This document shows positions 5,470 through 6,747 of a stretch of 6,747 bases of DNA, piece after piece. The translations under genes were made by a program, and so were the position numbers. Positions within the stretch are counted from its first letter, which is position 1. Each line of letters opens with the position of its first letter. The notes beneath the pieces were generated by a model. That model was given only the letters and a program-made list of their open reading frames with translations, did not search any database and had not been told where the DNA came from. The stretch is from Methanoregulaceae archaeon (GTDB lineage: Archaea > Halobacteriota > Methanomicrobia > Methanomicrobiales > Methanospirillaceae). The stretch lies in the NCBI GenBank assembly GCA_025453715.1, contig JALOPT010000092.1:1-6747 (forward strand). The letters are read 5' to 3'.

Positions 5470-6189
5470 TTATTCTTTCCTCTTCCTGAAATTACTATCA
5501 AAAATTACAAATGCTACAAATACCGCGGAAATTCCTACAAAAAAGTATACAGGATTTATGGGGAAATCCGATAGTGTATTAACAATTTTCATGTTTGAGG
5601 GACCTAGCTTTCCTGGCGAGGGAGCTGGTGAAGTAAAACGGGTAGATGAGAATGTCGGGACCTTTGTGGTTGCAGATTTGTAAGTCGCTTTTGTTGTTGT
5701 GGTGACCGGCTTAACGGTAACGGTAGGTGACAGGGTAATGCTTGTCATTCCGGATATTTCACTGATCTTTCTATTAAGAAGGCTCCGGTACTGGCCCTGA
5801 TCGTAAATAAGAGCAGTATTGTAGCATGTAATTGCCGAATTATAGTCTTTTAACAGGACGTATGTGTCTCCTTTATGGATCCACCCGGCTGCATTGCTTG
5901 GATTCATTTCAAGACCCGTCTCATACGCACTGATTGCCTCCGGATAACGTTTGAGATTTGTGAGGGCATCCCCCTTATCACACCACACTGCTGACAGACT
6001 TGGGTCCATTTTCAGCATTTTATCATAGAGGGATATTGCCTTGGTATAATCGCCCTGTGTCATGGCAGTTTTTGCATCAAGATAGAGACCGCTGGTGGTA
6101 CGTGATTCCTCACCGGTAGCGAGCGTCGTCGACAGGCAAGCGCAAATAAGGAGGGCAAGCAATGATGAAAAAATTCTACCAGGTTTCAT
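5470..6189 (-). CDS. Exported TPR-repeat protein with Ser/Thr/Pro stalk and C-terminal membrane anchor
   Basis: A 239-residue protein with four parts. Residues 1-24 form a signal peptide (MKPGR, then a hydrophobic core), with a likely cut after TLA; an ICAC sequence at 15-18 is only a poor lipobox. Residues 33-134 hold three consecutive 34-residue tetratricopeptide repeats (33-66, 67-100, 101-134), each with the G/A-Y-A...P pattern, for example GDYTKAISLYDKMLKMDP and RYPEAISAYETGLEMNP. Residues 148-198 are a Thr/Ser/Pro-rich linker, probably glycosylated and extended. Residues 211-230 are a transmembrane helix followed by FRKRKE, a stop-transfer tail facing the cytoplasm. The TPRs would therefore sit outside the membrane and bind other proteins. 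The start is fixed because an in-frame TAA lies two codons upstream of the ATG. No Shine-Dalgarno site precedes it. Partner and role are unknown; no neighbour is in the same operon. Confidence 0.85.
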   Translation of the reverse strand: MKPGRIFSSLLALLICACLSTTLATGEESRTTSGLYLDAKTAMTQGDYTKAISLYDKMLKMDPSLSAVWCDKGDALTNLKRYPEAISAYETGLEMNPSNAAGWIHKGDTYVLLKDYNSAITCYNTALIYDQGQYRSLLNRKISEISGMTSITLSPTVTVKPVTTTTKATYKSATTKVPTFSSTRFTSPAPSPGKLGPSNMKIVNTLSDFPINPVYFFVGISAVFVAFVIFDSNFRKRKE

Positions 6190-6220
6190 CGGTTACATTT
6201 TTCATCGGTTTTGTATGGTA

Positions 6221-6242
6221 AAATTGTTTTTAAATTGTTTTT
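6221..6242 (-). repeat. Two tandem 11-bp repeats forming the TATA region of the TPR gene
   Basis: AAATTGTTTTT occurs twice without a gap (6221-6231 and 6232-6242). On the minus strand the junction of the copies reads TTTAAAAA (6227-6234), a TATA-like box that would start RNA near 6203, about 14 bases before the TPR ATG at 6189. Eleven bases is close to one helical turn, so repeated sites would face the same side of the DNA. Confidence 0.5.
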
Positions 6243-6370
6243 ATGCAGCAACACGTGAAATACATCACGATTAAATCAGCCGTGTTTCGTTTTCCAGTGT
6301 TCCACCGTCGCCGGATTTTTTTAAATTAATCCTTGCTGTGAATGAAATTTGAACTGGTTGTCACACTCTG

Positions 6371-6384
6371 CAAAGTTATATATA
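6371..6384 (+). promoter_or_regulatory. Promoter (BRE and TATA) of the PEGA-like gene
   Basis: CAAAG (6371-6375) followed by TTATATATA (6376-6384) fits the purine-rich BRE plus TATA of archaeal promoters. A start near 6407 would leave a leader of about 50 bases before the ATG at 6457. A second, weaker AT-rich stretch ATTATACAATATT follows at 6392-6404. Confidence 0.55.
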
Positions 6385-6456
6385 CAAACAGATTATACAA
6401 TATTGTGTTGATATGATAAACAAATAAAATTCATGTCAGCCAGGGAGTGGTGAAAA

Positions 6457-6705
6457 ATGGTAACAAACCTGAAAAAAATTGCAATGATTGCACTGCTTGT
6501 GCAGATTGCATTGGTAATGCTCGCCGGACCCGTAAGTGCAGACACGGCGGTAAACCTGGGCAGGGACTGCAGCGGGGTTGTAGTATATAATAACGGTCAA
6601 TATCTCGGGACCGCACCATTTACTGCAATCTTTGAAACCGGATGGCATTTCATTGAACTGTTCTTCGGAAAATACTACTACTCAGGATGGTTCTACTATC
6701 TCTGA
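6457..6705 (+). CDS. Small secreted PEGA-like domain protein
   Basis: An 82-residue protein. Residues 1-28 are a clear signal peptide: KK near the start, a hydrophobic core MIALLVQIALVMLA, and a VSA cut site before DT. The mature part is only about 54 residues and resembles one PEGA domain: SGVVVYNNGQYLGTAPFTAIF (39-59) corresponds to the 'v-y-v-N-G-x-y-x-G-t-t-P' core, and ETGWHFIELFFGKYYYSG (60-77) to the 'l-x-x-G-x-h-x-i-x-v-x-k-x-G-Y' end. Compared with usual PEGA repeats it is very aromatic and stops right after the domain, with no membrane anchor. PEGA domains are common on methanogen surface proteins and are thought to mediate binding or assembly. The ATG is preceded by GGAG and GGTGA (6444-6453). 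A zinc-ribbon gene starts 16 bases after the stop, so the two are likely co-transcribed. Confidence 0.72.
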   Translation: MVTNLKKIAMIALLVQIALVMLAGPVSADTAVNLGRDCSGVVVYNNGQYLGTAPFTAIFETGWHFIELFFGKYYYSGWFYYL

Positions 6706-6721
6706 TTCATGGGGGGAAATT

Positions 6722-6747
6722 ATGACATACTGCAAAATTTGTGGAAA
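6722..6747 (+). CDS. Start of a zinc-ribbon protein, 3'-partial
   Basis: Only eight full codons are visible: M-T-Y-C-K-I-C-G. The Cys-x-x-Cys-Gly at the extreme N-terminus is the first half of the short zinc ribbon that begins many archaeal membrane and surface-associated proteins. GGGGGG (6711-6716) lies 5 bases before the ATG, the same arrangement as the G-run before the SulP start. The ATG at 6709 in another frame lacks a ribosome binding site. It follows the PEGA-like gene by 16 bases on the same strand, so an operon is likely. The rest of the protein is outside the window. Confidence 0.6.

Noticed and set aside
6250..6286. AACACG ... CGTGTT inverted repeat between the TPR and PEGA-like genes
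   Set aside because: Six-base arms with a 25-base spacer in a 267-bp gap are within chance, and the CACGTG palindrome beside it is short; no promoter element depends on it.
1..6747. tRNA, rRNA, CRISPR, insertion sequence or phage genes
   Set aside because: I saw no cloverleaf with a T-arm, no regularly spaced repeats, and no transposase, integrase or structural phage motifs on either strand.

Overview
The window looks like a methanogenic archaeon, most likely of the order Methanomicrobiales (Methanoregula / Methanosphaerula / Methanolinea-like). This is inferred from several things seen together: purine-rich TATA boxes, Shine-Dalgarno sites built on GGTGA/GGAGG, a tiny secreted PEGA-like protein next to an N-terminal CxxC zinc-ribbon protein, and a secreted TPR protein with a Ser/Thr/Pro stalk and a C-terminal anchor. 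No rRNA or other marker fixes the genus.

Layout. (1) Positions 1-1814, plus strand, hold a tightly overlapping nitrate/sulfonate/taurine-type ABC importer operon: the end of a substrate-binding protein, then a permease, then an ATPase. The binding protein stops where its second lobe has only begun, so it seems to have lost its C-terminal part. (2) Positions 1910-3613, minus strand, hold a full-length SulP anion transporter with a STAS domain, convergent with the ABC operon. (3) Positions 3614-3978 are a 365-bp gap with an interrupted dyad, a TATA-like element flanked by inverted repeats, and a T-run. (4) Positions 3979-4821, minus strand, encode a class I SAM methyltransferase of the leucine-carboxyl-methyltransferase/TcmP type. 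(5) Positions 5075-5302, plus strand, encode a two-helix membrane protein that may be translated from a leaderless transcript. (6) Positions 5470-6189, minus strand, encode the exported three-TPR protein. (7) Positions 6457-6747, plus strand, hold the PEGA-like mini-protein and the start of a zinc-ribbon gene.

How the genes may work together. The ABC operon and the SulP gene both fit uptake of small oxyanions or sulfonates, but they are convergent and have separate signals, so a joint role is only suggested. The right half (membrane hairpin, TPR stalk protein, PEGA mini-protein, zinc ribbon) is a group of small envelope-associated genes, each with its own promoter, and it reads more AT-rich than the ABC operon.

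I found no tRNA, rRNA, CRISPR array, transposase or phage gene. I found no clear evidence of a new multi-gene system. The observations most worth checking are the truncated binding protein with an intact transporter core, the probable leaderless small gene, the 11-bp tandem repeat that forms a TATA box, and the structured gap upstream of SulP.
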